In this document: positions 1-12,108 of the stretch, piece by piece
How positions within the stretch are numbered: the stretch's first letter is position 1
How the letters are laid out: every line of letters starts with the position of its first letter
Source: Kappaphycus alvarezii
Lineage: Eukaryota > Rhodophyta > Florideophyceae > Gigartinales > Solieriaceae
NCBI GenBank assembly: GCA_002205965.3
Contig: NADL03000527.1
Span: 186,001-250,000 of the forward strand
DNA: 64,000 nucleotides
Reading direction: 5' to 3'
Position numbers and translations under genes: made by a program
Notes under the pieces: generated by a model
Told to the model about the DNA's origin: nothing
What the model saw: the letters and a program-made list of their open reading frames with translations, nothing else
The model's database searches: none

Positions 1-3000
1 ATCCACTGTGGAAAGCATCGAGATAGCAGTCTATGCTACAAAAAGTTCCCGAACTTCGCTCCGAAAGGTCACCCAGCTCGTTCGCATCTCGACAAATGCA
101 AGGAAAAGTAATGGAAAGGCACTTAATGCCTCAGAAATGGCGGAAACAGATATCACTCACGATGCTGCCTGTTTGTTCACAGCAAGCTCTCCTGTACAAG
201 AGATATCGCTACAGTCAATTGGAAGTATCCCTCCACTACCTAATCAGTGGATATTTGACTCAGGTTGTACATCGCACGTAACATATGACCGTTCAGCATT
301 TACCAATTACAAGCCTTTTGTCTCCCTTCAACTTTGGACTTTGGAGCTGATTCTTCTTCCTTAATCGTAGGACAAGGAGATGTCTCCTTGATGATATACA
401 GCAACGGAGCAAGCACTCAATGCAAAATACGTAATGTACGACATGTTCCAACGCTTCGATACCAGTTGCTCTCGGTGTCCGCTATGTCGAAACTTGGTAT
501 TGAGACTCGCTTCAACATTTAAGGGGCTGCACTTAATCGTCAATCCGACTCACATCCAATCCTAACCGGTAGCCTGATCAATGGCCTTTACATATTGGAC
601 ATAGTTCAAGAGAAAGTAAACAAGCAAGAAAACTCACAAATTTCCTTGGTCTCCTCTCCTGCAACATGGCACGAGCGATTAGCTCACGTGAATAATTCAG
701 CTATCAAATCAATGGTCAACAGAGGAGTTGTTACTGGAATCGATCTTGCGAAAGACGACAAAAATAACGGAACATGCGTCGGATGCATACTTGTAAAATC
801 GGCTCGTGCTCCCTTACCATCGAAAAGGCAGAGTCAGTCGACTAAACCACTTCATCTAGTCTATTCAGATGTTTTAGGGCCAATTGAAACTCCCTCATTG
901 GGAGGTGCAAGGTATTTTGTCTCATTCATTGACGATTTCTCGAAGTGGACCGTTGTGTACCCTGTATCACATAAGTCAATGGTTCTTGAATGATTTCAAA
1001 ACTACAAAAACTTTGCAGAGAAGCATAAAAGCCAGTCGCTTCAATTTCCTCACAACCATGAGTTTCCCGAATCTACCTCCACCCTGAAGAATATCAGATC
1101 CTCATCAAGGCTCTGCGGTCAGACAATGGTGGCGAGTACCTCTCAACTTACTTCAAAGACTTCTTAATCGAATAAGGTATCAAATAACATCTCACTGTAG
1201 CTCACACTTCTCAACAAAATGGAACCGCGGAGCGAATGACCCGCACTCTTCTCAACTTTGTCCGTTCCATGCTACATCACAAGTCACTCTCGAAGCACTT
1301 CTGGGCGGAAGCACTTTCAACAGCTTTCTATGTCCTTAATCGAATCATATCGAGCTCCTTGCCTGGCGATAAAACTCCTTTTCATCTTTGGAATGGTATT
1401 GCGCCCAATCTATCACATATGGGAGTATTCGGTTCTCAGTGCTGGTACGTCGTGCCGAGAAATCGACTCTAGAAATTAGATCCCAGGTCTCGTGAAGCGC
1501 TTATGATGGGATATTCTTCTCAGAGTAAAGGGTACAAACTTTGGGATATTGATCCGAAGAAAATAGTTGTTTCCCGGGATGTGCTGTTTAATGAGAAAAG
1601 TGATTTTACGTCAAAATCGGGTACAATTGACCCTCTAGAGGACTTTGCGGAACAAGATGTCAAAAATAACGACACCTCCAAGATCATTCTGATGATTATT
1701 CCTCGCAAAAATGATTGCAGAACAGCCAACAAATTGCTGATTTTACGGCTCAAGCTCAAAAACATGAGCCCGAAATTTCTGCTCCCCGTAGGTCGTCCGG
1801 AATTTCTAGAAAGCCAAGGCACTTCCGTAATTCAGAAACAGCACTTATTTCTACTAAAGTACCTGATCATATGAAGAAGCTATTTCTGCTGATAATATCG
1901 ACTCTTGGATGCCTGGAATCAAGAAGGAGGAAGATCCCATACAGGAAAATGGAACGTTTGAGCTCGTTCCGCGAAAGCAGGGAATACACGTGATCCCTTG
2001 CCGTTACATCTTTCGCGTTAAGCCCAACGTTGGGCCGAAAGTCTGAATAGTTGCTAAAGGTTTCAGACAAGTTCCAGGGTTGGAATATAACGACATATAT
2101 GCTCCTATAGTCTCTCTGCCGGTAGTGCGCTTGTTCCTGTGTTTTGCAAACTTCTTCAATTTGGAATTCGATCAGATGGACGTGGTGACTGCATTTCTCA
2201 ACGGAAAATTAGACGAAGAAATATACATGGAAGTTTCGTCTGGTTTCCGCGACCCAAACAGACCGGATTTGGTATGTAAGCTCCTGAAAGCCCTCTATGG
2301 ACTCAAGCAAGCTCCTCGTCAGTGGTATGCCAAGATCAACGAATTTCTTACTCGGGAACTTAAGCTCTCAAGCAACCCTCACGAACCTTTCATTTCCGTC
2401 TATCGCAATGACTATTTTAGTCTGCAACATAGTTCGATATGTCGATGATTTGCTGATTGCGGGAAACAACAGGTTCATGCTTGACGAAATGAAGACAGAA
2501 TTGAAAAACCGCTTCAGGATGAAGGACTTGGGAGAATTGAAGGAGTTTTGGGGTATCCAAATAAGTCGTGATCGGGCAAAACGAGCAATGCATCTTTCAC
2601 AAAATTCCTATGTGGAGAAAATATTGGACAGATTCCAAATGTCTTGGTCGAAACCCGTTAATACCACTATGGTATCAACAGAATCGCTTAATGAAAACTT
2701 CAAGGAAGAAGAAATCCAGCCAAATGTTCCCTATCGATCTGCCATTGGCAATCTCATGTACTTGATGATATGCACCCGTCCAGACATTGCTTTCGCTGTT
2801 GACAAACTACTACAACACTGCGAAATGCCTCTCGTCAGCCATTGGACAGCACTCAAAAGAGTCTATCGTTACATCAATGGAACAAGAGTTCTAGTAGTTT
2901 GCTACGTTCCCTCTTCTTCACCCGAAATTCAAGGATACAGCGACTCTGACTGGGCTGTTTGTAGGCTGACTAGAAAGTCAACAGAAAGTTTCATCTTCAT

Positions 3001-3409
3001 GGTGTCTGGAGGTCCGATTACATGGCGCGCAAAGAAACGAGGATTTGTAGCCTTGTCTGTCTGTGAGGCATAGTATATTTCGCTCTGTACAGCTTCTAAG
3101 GAGGCAGTTTGGTTGTCTAATCTTGTTGGCGGTCTAATGGGTGCGAAAGAACCAACTCCCATAACGATTATGGTTGATAACTCCGTCTCCATCAGCTCTG
3201 CGAAAAACCAATCAATTAATGAGCGTAAGAAACACATTGACATACGCTATCATTATGTAGGCGAGGCTGTGGCAGCAAAACAAGTGCATGTATCCTATTG
3301 TCGCACTGAGGAGCAAGTCTCGGATATTTTAACGAAACCTTTACTTCGTGTCAAGTTTGCTGCATTTCTTGATGCTGTGGGAATTTCAAAGGCGATTCTT
3401 CGCAAGTAG
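1..3409 (+). pseudogene. Ty1/copia pol polyprotein, 5'-truncated and broken
   Basis: Fragments in several plus frames line up in copia order. The aspartic protease motif WIFDSGCTSH lies near 250-280, followed by the flap half to 522. The GAG-pre-integrase zinc region (HERLAH...CVGC) is at 670-800. The integrase core starts at YSDV (~865) and continues through SDNGGEY (~1115) and the ERMTRTLLN region to ~1480. The RVT_2 reverse transcriptase spans ~1995-2765 with ALYGLKQAPRQW and the catalytic YVDDLLI (~2440). RNase H runs from YSDSDW (~2937) to the ADILTKP-like end at ~3335, and the last stop is at 3407-3409. In-frame stops (for example before 1180, at 2045 and at 3073) and frameshifts show it is dead. 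Gag lies outside the window. The domain order PR-INT-RT-RH separates copia from gypsy. The copia assignment is secure. Confidence 0.93.
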
Positions 3410-3472
3410 TACTTTCATAAGATTACTAATTCGAGGGGCGCAACAGGTATCAGTTTCTAGTTTAAGGGGGCG

Positions 3473-3908
3473 TGTTAGTGTAAGTACCCAGCTACTCAAA
3501 AGCTGTACTGACTTTTACTGTAGGACTACAGCAGAGCTTACAGCCATGAACAGTCTTCAATTATGTTTATCCTAGAATCTGACCGTTACAGATCTTTGAT
3601 CTGATCAGCATTGGATCAGTTCACATAGTTTAGGGTTAATCTGTCACCGTCGTCTCCTTTCTTTCTGGAAAAGTCCAGGAACATCTCTACAGCTTCGAAC
3701 AAACAGGCTCAAAGTCTATATAAGCACGGCCCTGACTTCGTTCTCGGCCTGAGTAAAAGACAACCACCTTCTCTTCCCTAAACTCTCTCTTTGGTCATTC
3801 AATCTCTCTCTGCCCTCACTCCTCTTTTCTCTGTCTGTTTCTCTTCTCCCTTGATCTCCCTCGCTCGACCTTCGACTCCTTTTCTGACAGTTCAGTCCAC
3901 TCCTAGCA
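3473..3908 (+). repeat. 3' LTR of the copia element
   Basis: A purine tract (TTTAAGGGGGCG, 3461-3472) follows the pol stop and is immediately followed by TGTTAGTG, a typical copia LTR start. A TATATAAG box at 3716-3723 fits a U3 promoter. I place the end at CTAGCA (3908), an approximate inverted match of the start. The 5' LTR is outside the window, so neither length nor target duplication can be checked. The start is better supported than the end. Confidence 0.6.
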
Positions 3909-4330
3909 AATGCGTTCACGCGATAGGTCAACTTAATTCCGGGATCCCAGTATTACGGGTATGGCCGAATGAAACGTGCCACCTTGGCGAGGGGAAGGTG
4001 TACATGACACATTCGATTCATCCTAGAAATATCGACCGTCTCAAGACCTCGCTAACCGTCACCAAGTATCGTCCCCTCCTCGAAAGGGTCACCCGACGCA
4101 CATACCCATGGGTAAGGGGGTGCCTCAAATTACGAAGTCGTGTGTGCGCAACAAATCATCATGCCTTGGGGTATTAATCGCGAGTTCGTGTCAATTCTTG
4201 GGGGAACTGACCTCCAAACCTCACAGGCAAACTGATTTCTTCACCGCTTCTCTGCGGTCAATCCTTTTGGACCATCACTCATTCTTCGCACCCGGCACCA
4301 GGCACGCAGAATCTCTCTCAGGATATCGTA
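3909..4330. other. No recognisable gene
   Basis: The stretch between the copia LTR and the decayed coding region has only short open frames and no motif I recognise. Confidence 0.4.
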
Positions 4331-5907
4331 TTGTCCTCCCCACTCGAACTATCCGGACATTCTGACGCCTTCTCTCGATTCTGCGGACACTGTGGAGCCG
4401 AAAACGGCACCCGGGACGACTTTAACGCCAAAGAACGCAGAAAAACAAACTGTTACGACTCGAGGTGCAACTCGCTATGGCAAATATACGTAGCTCCCCC
4501 AACGCAAGCCAGGGTGTTCCCGATTCCTGAGTCCTTCGCCGGAGAAACACGTTTCGTCATCGCGAATTGTTCGATGCGGCCCCCTCGTTTGACCACGCAG
4601 GTTACAACGAAACCGGGATCCTGGAGCATTATTGCGTTAACGATTTTTCCAAGGGATTCTTCCCGCGTCCGTCGCCTTTTTCCCCAAACTGGGAACTTTA
4701 TTCCGCAATGCCGTATGAGTACCTTCGTGTTCATCGCAGCGAGACTCTGGAATCCACTAAGAAGCGACTTGTCGGTCATGCGTATTCGCGTCTCCTACGC
4801 TGAATCGGGCGAGAGAGGGCTCCAAAGGACCTGAAGCTTGACCTCGGAATTTTCCACTCAGATGGAGAGATCGATTACGTACATCGCCTGGCTCGGCTTA
4901 ACTCTCGTCCAGAGTGGCGCTCACGCAGGCCTATGGATGCCCAGCAGGCCTTACTCCTTGATGTGGTTCTCCGAGCGTAGTTACGATACATTCGTAAAAG
5001 GGATAACCCGTACTGGGACATGATTCGATGGGAACATCGAGTCCGCTCTCGCTTTGGCTTCATCGTATCGTCCGGAAACTCCGAAATTGACCTCATCCGC
5101 ACAAATATGCGTCATCGCATCTGCATCGGGGTCACCCCTCAGTGGGCACGCGTGGAGACTGCGGAGGACTTCTTGTAGAGGTACCACTCGTCACTGTATA
5201 TCTCGGTTCCAAGTTCTTGAAATTTCCCGATACTGCATTTTGTTTTCCGTCTTCTACCGAGGCAACAGCGAAAGATGCGGCAATGTGGCTCCGGGAACTC
5301 CTTGATAACCAGCGTATGTGGGGACTACCGCCGTTGATTTTCTCTCGTTTATCGATAGGCTTGACCTTGAAGTTCCGTTGGATGGTCCTGAGAACGAAAA
5401 GGAGTTGCGCGATCACATTCAGCGTTATGCCACCAGCAATTGGGATAATACTGAGCAAGTACTCCTGTCAAACCGTAGGCTCACTACGCCTCCTCGCGTA
5501 AATCGCTCATTTGTATGGTGCCAGGCGACTTGTGGGGTTGGGTTTGGTACGACCCGTGGACGCGCGAGTTCATATCATCCGACCAAGCGGCACGCAACGG
5601 AAAAAATCCCCGCCCCATGCCGGAAGACAAACAGAAGGGTTACCTCTTCAAAAATCCTGACGTTGAAAACGAAAATGACAATGAGGTCGTACCCATGGAC
5701 GATGACGAAATTAAACCGGTGTACGATGGCGAGGAAGAACAGTCAATTCCGGCTAGTCCGGCAAGAGGTGCCCCAAGTGAATCCATGTCGCGATACAGGC
5801 AAAGGAGTGGCAGTTCACCGTATCTTCGTCAGCAGGGCTCACTCAGTTGGTACAGTGACAAAAATCGTCCCGTCGAGATGTGCGGCACCGGGAGAGAAGT
5901 TATGTGA
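4331..5907 (+). pseudogene. Decayed coding region, unknown protein
   Basis: I do not recognise this family. Several plus-strand frames, when followed in order, give coherent protein-like text rather than random translation. At 4331-4570 there is a cysteine-bearing part (CGHCGAE...CYDSRC). A segment with DFSKGFFPRPSPFSPNW follows at 4567-4803. At 4835-5170 a continuous frame has one stop and includes the text DNPYWDMIRWEHRVRSRFG. At 5142-5510 the text includes VTVYLGSKFLKFPDTAF and then the acidic RLDLEVPLDGPENEKELRDH. At 5515-5907 comes DLWGWVWYDPWTREF and a D/E-rich tail. At least four frameshifts and a stop interrupt it. It lies between two retrotransposons and could be an extra retroelement ORF or a captured host gene. 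Confidence 0.5.
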
Positions 5908-6900
5908 AACCGCATCAATCATATTCTGGATTTCCTGCATGACTGCTGCTTCTGTCGCGCAAATCTCGGGATGTTTGTGATCCCTTAGTTGCGCGGTTAC
6001 GTTCTTGTATTGATCACCATACGAAATTGCGATCTCCTTTGTAGCACCATGAAGATACGGGTAGGAGGCGATATTACGTAGATTCCCATCGCGATGCCGC
6101 GCAGTGCAGACCTACCATAAACATTGCCTTGCTGTGGGACCCGACGGGGTATTGTATTTATGGATAAGCCCCATAGCTAGATCGGGTATTCTCATAGTTT
6201 ATGTCGAGAGTTAATCTTGAGGTTCCAATAGAAATAAGGGTTTCCCGCATATTATGGTAGAGGTGGGAAGTCCCCAAAAGAGTTGACACACGAGGGGAGC
6301 TATATCACGATAAACGTAGCTAAAAGCCTCACAATATAAGTAAAAGAGAGAGTGCCAAAAAGGCGGGGTAGATGAAGAGCATAAAGAGGGGTTAATACCA
6401 TGAAACTCCAGGATCAGTTCCCGTATACAAGAAAAGAGGTGAATCCTGTTGCGATGATATCATAATTTAAGGCGGCAGAGCCTGCTAGATAAAATTGAAT
6501 ACATATAGGGGAACAACAATAGGAGGAGGGGCGTAAAGTCACGAATGTTGATGAATATCCGGCATTCCCGAACATTCCAGTAAACCTGCGGGAATTGCTG
6601 TCCTTAGGCCCACCAAGGGCAGTCCCTCATATTTTTAACGAGAACCTTCATGCCCGGGTCTTCTTCACGAAGAAATTTGGCCACTCGGTCTTGCGATCTC
6701 GAGAGAACTCGTAGCGGTGACTAGGTGACCTGATTCAACACGGAGGATCCCCGGTACGTACAATAACCTCCGTCTTGATTCGCCGCGTGTCGGGATAGAC
6801 GGAAAGGAGGTAACGTAATCTTATTTTTCATCCCCCCTGTTAAAATTACCGTTAAAATTACGGCAGGGGATCGAGTGATCTCGATTTCCACTTCGTTCGG
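5908..6900. other. Noncoding stretch downstream of the chromovirus
   Basis: No coding sequence seen. In minus orientation, a purine tract (AACAGGGGGGA, near 6833-6843) lies just past the chromodomain and could be a polypurine tract with a 3' LTR below it. I could not match an LTR copy elsewhere in the window. Confidence 0.35.
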
Positions 6901-6929
6901 CCAACTTGAGCATCTTCCAGACTGTCTGG

Positions 6930-9900
6930 CAACGGGGTCTTCGTCCATTTATGGAACCGCCTTACATGGCTACGCGGGATATTCCAAAAAGGCTCCTAGG
7001 TATCTGACAACAAACCATACCCATACCATCGGACTCTGTATAGCACCGCGCCGCCCTGGGCTTCACTTTTCTCGACAAGCTTGTCGATTACGTACTCCCA
7101 TCCAGATTCTCTGAACTGCCTTTCGATCGAGCCGTTTGTTGTCGGTCCCGAACTCTTGTTCTGAACCTCAAGAAGGGTGCTCCCGATTCCGAACGGATCT
7201 CCTTTGCTACCTCGTTCTCTCCGTCAGGTTTTCCCGTTCCTCCTACGGTAGTCGGAGTCGGTCCGGTGTCGGTAATAATTGTAGGCGGTAACGGGAATGA
7301 CACCTTCTTAGAGGAATTCTTCTCGGCTATTGCCTTCGACATCGCGTTCGAGTCCTCATATGAGTTCTTCTCGATCGAGTGGCCTAATGGCTGTGAGACG
7401 TCCCCCAGAGGGGCGGGTTTTATACCCTATTGGAATTATCCGGAAGTTCATCGCTATCCAGGATGGGTGGACAAGGAGAACGTATGGGAGAACCCGGGGT
7501 CTTGGGGTCACCCCAACTTGTCAAGATGGGAGCTCCCGATGAAAACGAGGGAGCACTCTGTGCCGTATCATTTACAGTGAGTGAAGAAAGAGCCACTTCG
7601 GTACCAACCGGTAGAGGCGCCTCCCTGGGAGTGCCACCCAATCCAGATCGTCTGAAAACAATTGGTGCCATCTGATTGGTCAGTCTTCCGCCTCCCTGCC
7701 TGACGTTTCCCACTAGGGTAGGTTAATCGGCGAGCCCGCGAATAATATTTTGATTAAAATTAGTGGCCAGGTTCATTGTACGCGACACGGATGGTTCCAG
7801 CTCACCCGACTTACGCGATTCCGCATTTGACTCCGCCTCCTCGCGCTCACGCGATATGTCCAATTCTGGTTCACCGGCCTTGTCATGTGATGGGCTTGGA
7901 ACCTCCTTGGAAACACCAGAGTTTACCTTTTCTCTTGACGATACATCATTCCCAGACGGGTCTCCTTCCTTCTTGTCCATCATTTTCGCGATCATTCGCA
8001 GCTGCGGGCACCGGTGCGGGACTACCCTATCTATCTAGATTCTCTCTTATTCTCCTTGTACATTCAACGCCAAAGTATCACCTCCTACAGAGACCACTCG
8101 AAACGGACCATCTGCGGTTGGCGCAATTCTGTGCTTCGGCGCGTCTGTCGCTCCGGAGGTGTTTTTTCGCACAAAAGCCTATCCACCTGACTTCAATCGC
8201 TGCCTCACCTTCCTCATTCGTGCGTTACAGTTTCACTTGTACCTCTCTTGGTCCTTCCCATATTTTGTAGAGCGGTACTCATCAATTCCCCAAACCATGT
8301 GCGCCCTTTTTGGTAGTAGGTTCCCGGGGAAGGTCCTAATGTTATTTCAGGCTCATCCTCAATAGTGAACGCGGGCTGCGGTTTCGACAAGACCAACTCA
8401 AACGGGTAAATCCCAGTCGTAGTGTACGGTTACGAGTTGTCCGCGAAAGTTAAAGCGTCTGTGAACATATCCCATTCAGTCGGGTGATCCGCGACATAAT
8501 GGCGCAGCGCTGCGAGGATATTCCGGTTGATTCGTTCGACTTGCGGCCGTTTACTTGGGGTTGATATATAGTTGTAAATAAGTTCTTAATACCCAATAAA
8601 CGACATTTGTCTTGAAACAACCGTGCATTAAACTGTTTCCCATTGTCGGATAACAGCGTTTGCGGTGGTAACGCATCAGCTTGAGTGTTACATTTCCCCT
8701 TCTTGTAGACTACGGCAAAGTCGAACTCTGAAAGGCGTAAACGCCAACGTTCAATCTTCTTGACGGGTCATTGATTTCTATAAGCCATCTTAGCAAACTT
8801 TGATCAGTGTATAGCACGAACTTTTCGTACTGTAGATTAGAACGCAAGGTCGTGACGGCATACACTAACGCCAAACACTCGTTCTCGATAACCGAATAAT
8901 TCTTCTCGTGAGTGTTAAGCGTGCGTGAGAAATACCCGATAGGTTTCGCCATCAGCGGTCTGAAATAGCGGGTAGCCAACTTGGTCGTTAGATGCATCCG
9001 TGTCCACCGAATTGGGACAGCCCGGTCTCTGGAGAGACTAAAGCGGAGACTGCGTGACGTCTTCGATCAATTCGAGGAACTCGGCAATTCGCCACGAGTT
9101 CAACTCGGATAAAACGGGCGGTTGTCCCTTCTTCAAAAGCTCATTCAAGGGGCAGCTTTTTGCTTCGGGACAAGCCGGCGATAGACATTACCCCAAGAAA
9201 GACCTGGATTCCGTCTGTGTACACGGTAGTTTGGCCTCTTTCAACAATGAGATCGCCCCGCGGTTCCTGGTCTTACAATATATCCTAAATAACTCACTGA
9301 GTCAGTAAATAAATAACACTTTTTCAAACGTAGCGACACACCAGCATTCTGTAGAACTCTCAGGATTTCTTGTACATGCGTGAGGTGTTTTTCGAATGCT
9401 TGTGAGAAAATCACGACGTTGTCAAGATACAGTAGGCATGGTTGCCACTTAAACGGCCCTAACAGTAGGTCTAACGTGCGCTGAAAAGTCGCGGGGCATT
9501 GGTCAAGCCAAATGGCATTCAGAGAAACCGTAGAAGCCACTGTGACACACGAATGTGGTCTTATCGCAATCACGCTCTGCAACCGGCACCTGCAAATATC
9601 CGCAGTTCGCGTCGAGTGTGGTGAACCGCAAGGCCTCCCCAACGGGTCAATGTACTCGTCCATGCGGGGGAGTTGGCATGTATCCTTTACGGTTCTCGTG
9701 TTTAATTTTCGGTAGTCCACACAGAAACGAATTTTTCCATCAGGCTTCGGGATCATAAGAACTGGACTTGCCCATTCCGATTGAGCGAGCTCGAAAATTC
9801 CATCTTTCAGCATCTGCGTTACTTTGTTCTTCTCGATCTCTCTCTGCTGGGGAACTGCCCGATAAGGTTGCGCTGCAAACGTGCGTGGCCCATCCACCAA

Positions 9901-10503
9901 ATCAATCCAGTACTCAATTCCGGATATCCGAACGATTTTTCCACTCCACATCGGCGAGAATTCCTCGAGCATCTCCCAAACTAAAAGCTGTTGCTCTGGC
10001 GACAACTTTTCCAGTACCACATCGTCAACAGACGGAGGCGCATTTGCTTGTTCGCTATCCACTTCCGGCTTGTCTAATCGATATGTATCGAGATTTTCCG
10101 ACTTCGGACCTTGGTCAACGGGATCAAGTCCTAACACTTCCGCCAACGTCACGTGAATTTCCATGACTTCCGTTGAATTCGGAATCGCGTCTGCAAAAAA
10201 TTGACCTTTCGACAACTTAATCTGGTAATCCCTGAAGTTAGCCATGAGAATGCGGAATTATTCATTGGCCGCCACTCGGGCAACCCAGTTTGTAGCCATT
10301 ATTCCCTGCTTTTGGAACGTCCGATCAAAGGGTTGCACAAACACCTGACCAGCTTGCAGTGTCGATACCTTAACCCAGGTCTGGGAGCTCGCGGGGATCT
10401 CCCGATTTTCAAACACCCGATAGTGGTAGAGCACTAGCGCGCTGATCGGAGAAACTCCGCGTCTGTAGAACGGAGATCCGGATTCGGGTAGTGACACGCA
10501 CAA
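6930..10503 (-). pseudogene. Ty3/gypsy chromovirus pol (RT, RNase H, INT, chromodomain)
   Basis: Read from 10503 downward. A protease-RT linker (10503-10150) leads into RT with SPVLMIPKPDGKIRFCVDY (~9760) and the catalytic site as YLDN instead of YxDD (~9430). RNase H follows (~9000-8700; YFSRTLNTHEKNY, VIENECLAL, VLYTDQS). The RNase H end NTQADAL is fused directly to integrase text LLSDNGKQF near 8650, so the integrase zinc domain and first catalytic Asp are deleted. Integrase continues with the ERINR region and a GPFRVVSV-type SH3 domain (8200-7995), then a hydrophilic tail. A chromodomain lies at about 7095-6935 (WEYVIDKLVEK...YRVRWYGYG) with its conserved Trp replaced by a stop. No gag is visible upstream. 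Multiple frameshifts; dead element. Confidence 0.92.
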
Positions 10504-10958
10504 TAAAGAAGGTCAGCCCCAGGCGTTAGTAAAGGGGGAAGAGGGGAGCCAACGATGGCGAACAGAAACGGGACTAGCCTGAAGTGGTTGAGAGCCGAAG
10601 TCGGAGGTCGAATTCTGCGCACCAAGGTTGGTACCTTTACTCTAGCATGGCTAGTCCCTTGAGATAAGGTTAAGCACTATGGGCTGATCTGCAACAATAG
10701 GCCCATAGGGTGGTAAATAAAATGGTATCTAAAAGAAGTAAATACTAGAAATAATCGGGGCAAGCCCAGGAGGCGCCGGGGGCGGACCGCTGTGCCACGC
10801 CAGCTGTAAAGCTGCGGTCCTGAAAGTGGAACAAGGGTGTCAGCACTCCCAGAAATTCTGGTTAAAAATAGGGGTATCCAAAAATAAATGAAAACATAAC
10901 TGAGGGGTTATCCCGATAGTGGGCCTTAATCAGGATCAAGTCGGGATCCCCCTTCGCA
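10504..10958. other. Possible 5' LTR/leader of the chromovirus, unproven
   Basis: In minus orientation a TGTTAGTG start at 10964 and a tRNA-3'-end-like GAATTCTGCGCACCA on the plus strand at 10610-10624 could mark an LTR of about 336 bp plus a primer binding site. No second copy is visible in the window, so this is only a suggestion. No gene seen. Confidence 0.3.
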
Positions 10959-11198
10959 CTAACATTTGTCAGTCTTACGTGAAATACCTTCTAGGTCGTT
11001 TGTCTGAACCAATCGCTTCAACTCTGCGACCGTAGACCGAGGTAGTTCTGTCATTCTTTCTATTTGCCTCAAGGAAAACACATTTTTTCGCAGATGCTCG
11101 ACCGCCCTTTGGCGCTTCCTTGCCTTATAAATTCTCCTAAGCACACTTTGCTTGTTTTTGCATGGTTGGCGTCGCATTGAAGGGGGCATAATGAACAC
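10959..11198 (-). pseudogene. Transposase-like N-terminal HTH fragment
   Basis: An 79-residue frame is rich in Arg/Lys (MRRQPCKNKQ, KARKRQRAVEHL). It contains a helix-turn-helix-like segment, SLRQIERMTELPRSTVAELKR, as found at the N terminus of Tc/mariner-pogo type transposases and related DNA-binding proteins. It stops abruptly, where sequence beginning TGTTAG on the same strand starts, which fits truncation by an LTR element. No DDE catalytic part follows. It could also be a fragment of an unrelated HTH protein. Confidence 0.45.
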
Positions 11199-12108
11199 AC
11201 CAGTTCAATGAAGGTTGGCGGGTTCATCCAATGGGGAATACCACCATTCGCTATCGGATGGGCCATTTCTGGTGTTTGGGGAGATACATCCTCCTGTGAC
11301 TCCCCAGATGCCATCTGCCAGATAGTCAGTGCCCGCTCTTGGGCATTGGCCATCCGCAGTGACGAGAGAGATTAGGGGTTTCGGTTCTGCCTTTTTTGGC
11401 GGGAACATGTCCTAAAATTGACCACATGTCCGAAATTTTGCCGCCAGGGATACGCAGTATGATTCACTCATTAAAGGAAGGCTATAGCACATCGCGTCCG
11501 CAGGCGCTTGCACAGCGTGACCGGAAAAGAAAATGGAAAGGCAACGTAATGAGGGCGGCTTCAGGGAGGAGCTTTGGCAGCGTTTTTGCCCATCCGGCCC
11601 TTCCATCTTTCACTTCCCCCTGGACTTCGACCACCTTCTCCTTACCATTCCTACTCAGCGATCCAGCACAACTCATCCCAGAAGTGGGAATTCTAGTCAA
11701 CCGTAACACGGCTATCTGTTAAACCACTCTGACTACCCCTCCAGCTGCCCGGACTTCCGCTTTCAGCCCTTCGCTCTCGACGATCTGTTTGCGGCATCCC
11801 CCGTCACCAGATCGTTTCTGGAGAACGACATACCCCGGATTCGGATGCCATTGTTCGCACAAGAATTTATCAGCGCCTCAGCTGTGTTCTGTGGTCCTCG
11901 GTGGCTACGGAATTTTTATCACGCGCCCCACTGCACGTGGCTGCTGTGCATCATCACGTGGGTACCGTGCATCATCTAGTTCCTAACCGAATGTTCAGCC
12001 AGTCATTGTATCATATTCTCAGATATTTGCTTTCATCTTTATATTTCCTTCAGGATATCCCGTTCCCACGCCTCGAGCCCTTCATGCTCTTGTTTATCAA
12101 GCTGGTCC
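11199..12108. other. No supported gene
   Basis: Short frames on both strands show no family resemblance. The right part (about 12000-12108) probably belongs to the 5' side of the RT fragment that follows. Confidence 0.35.

Noticed and set aside
10629-10964. A defined 5' LTR of the minus-strand chromovirus
   Set aside because: A TGTTAG start and a tRNA-like primer site can be proposed, but no second copy is found below 6900, so I list it only as a possibility.
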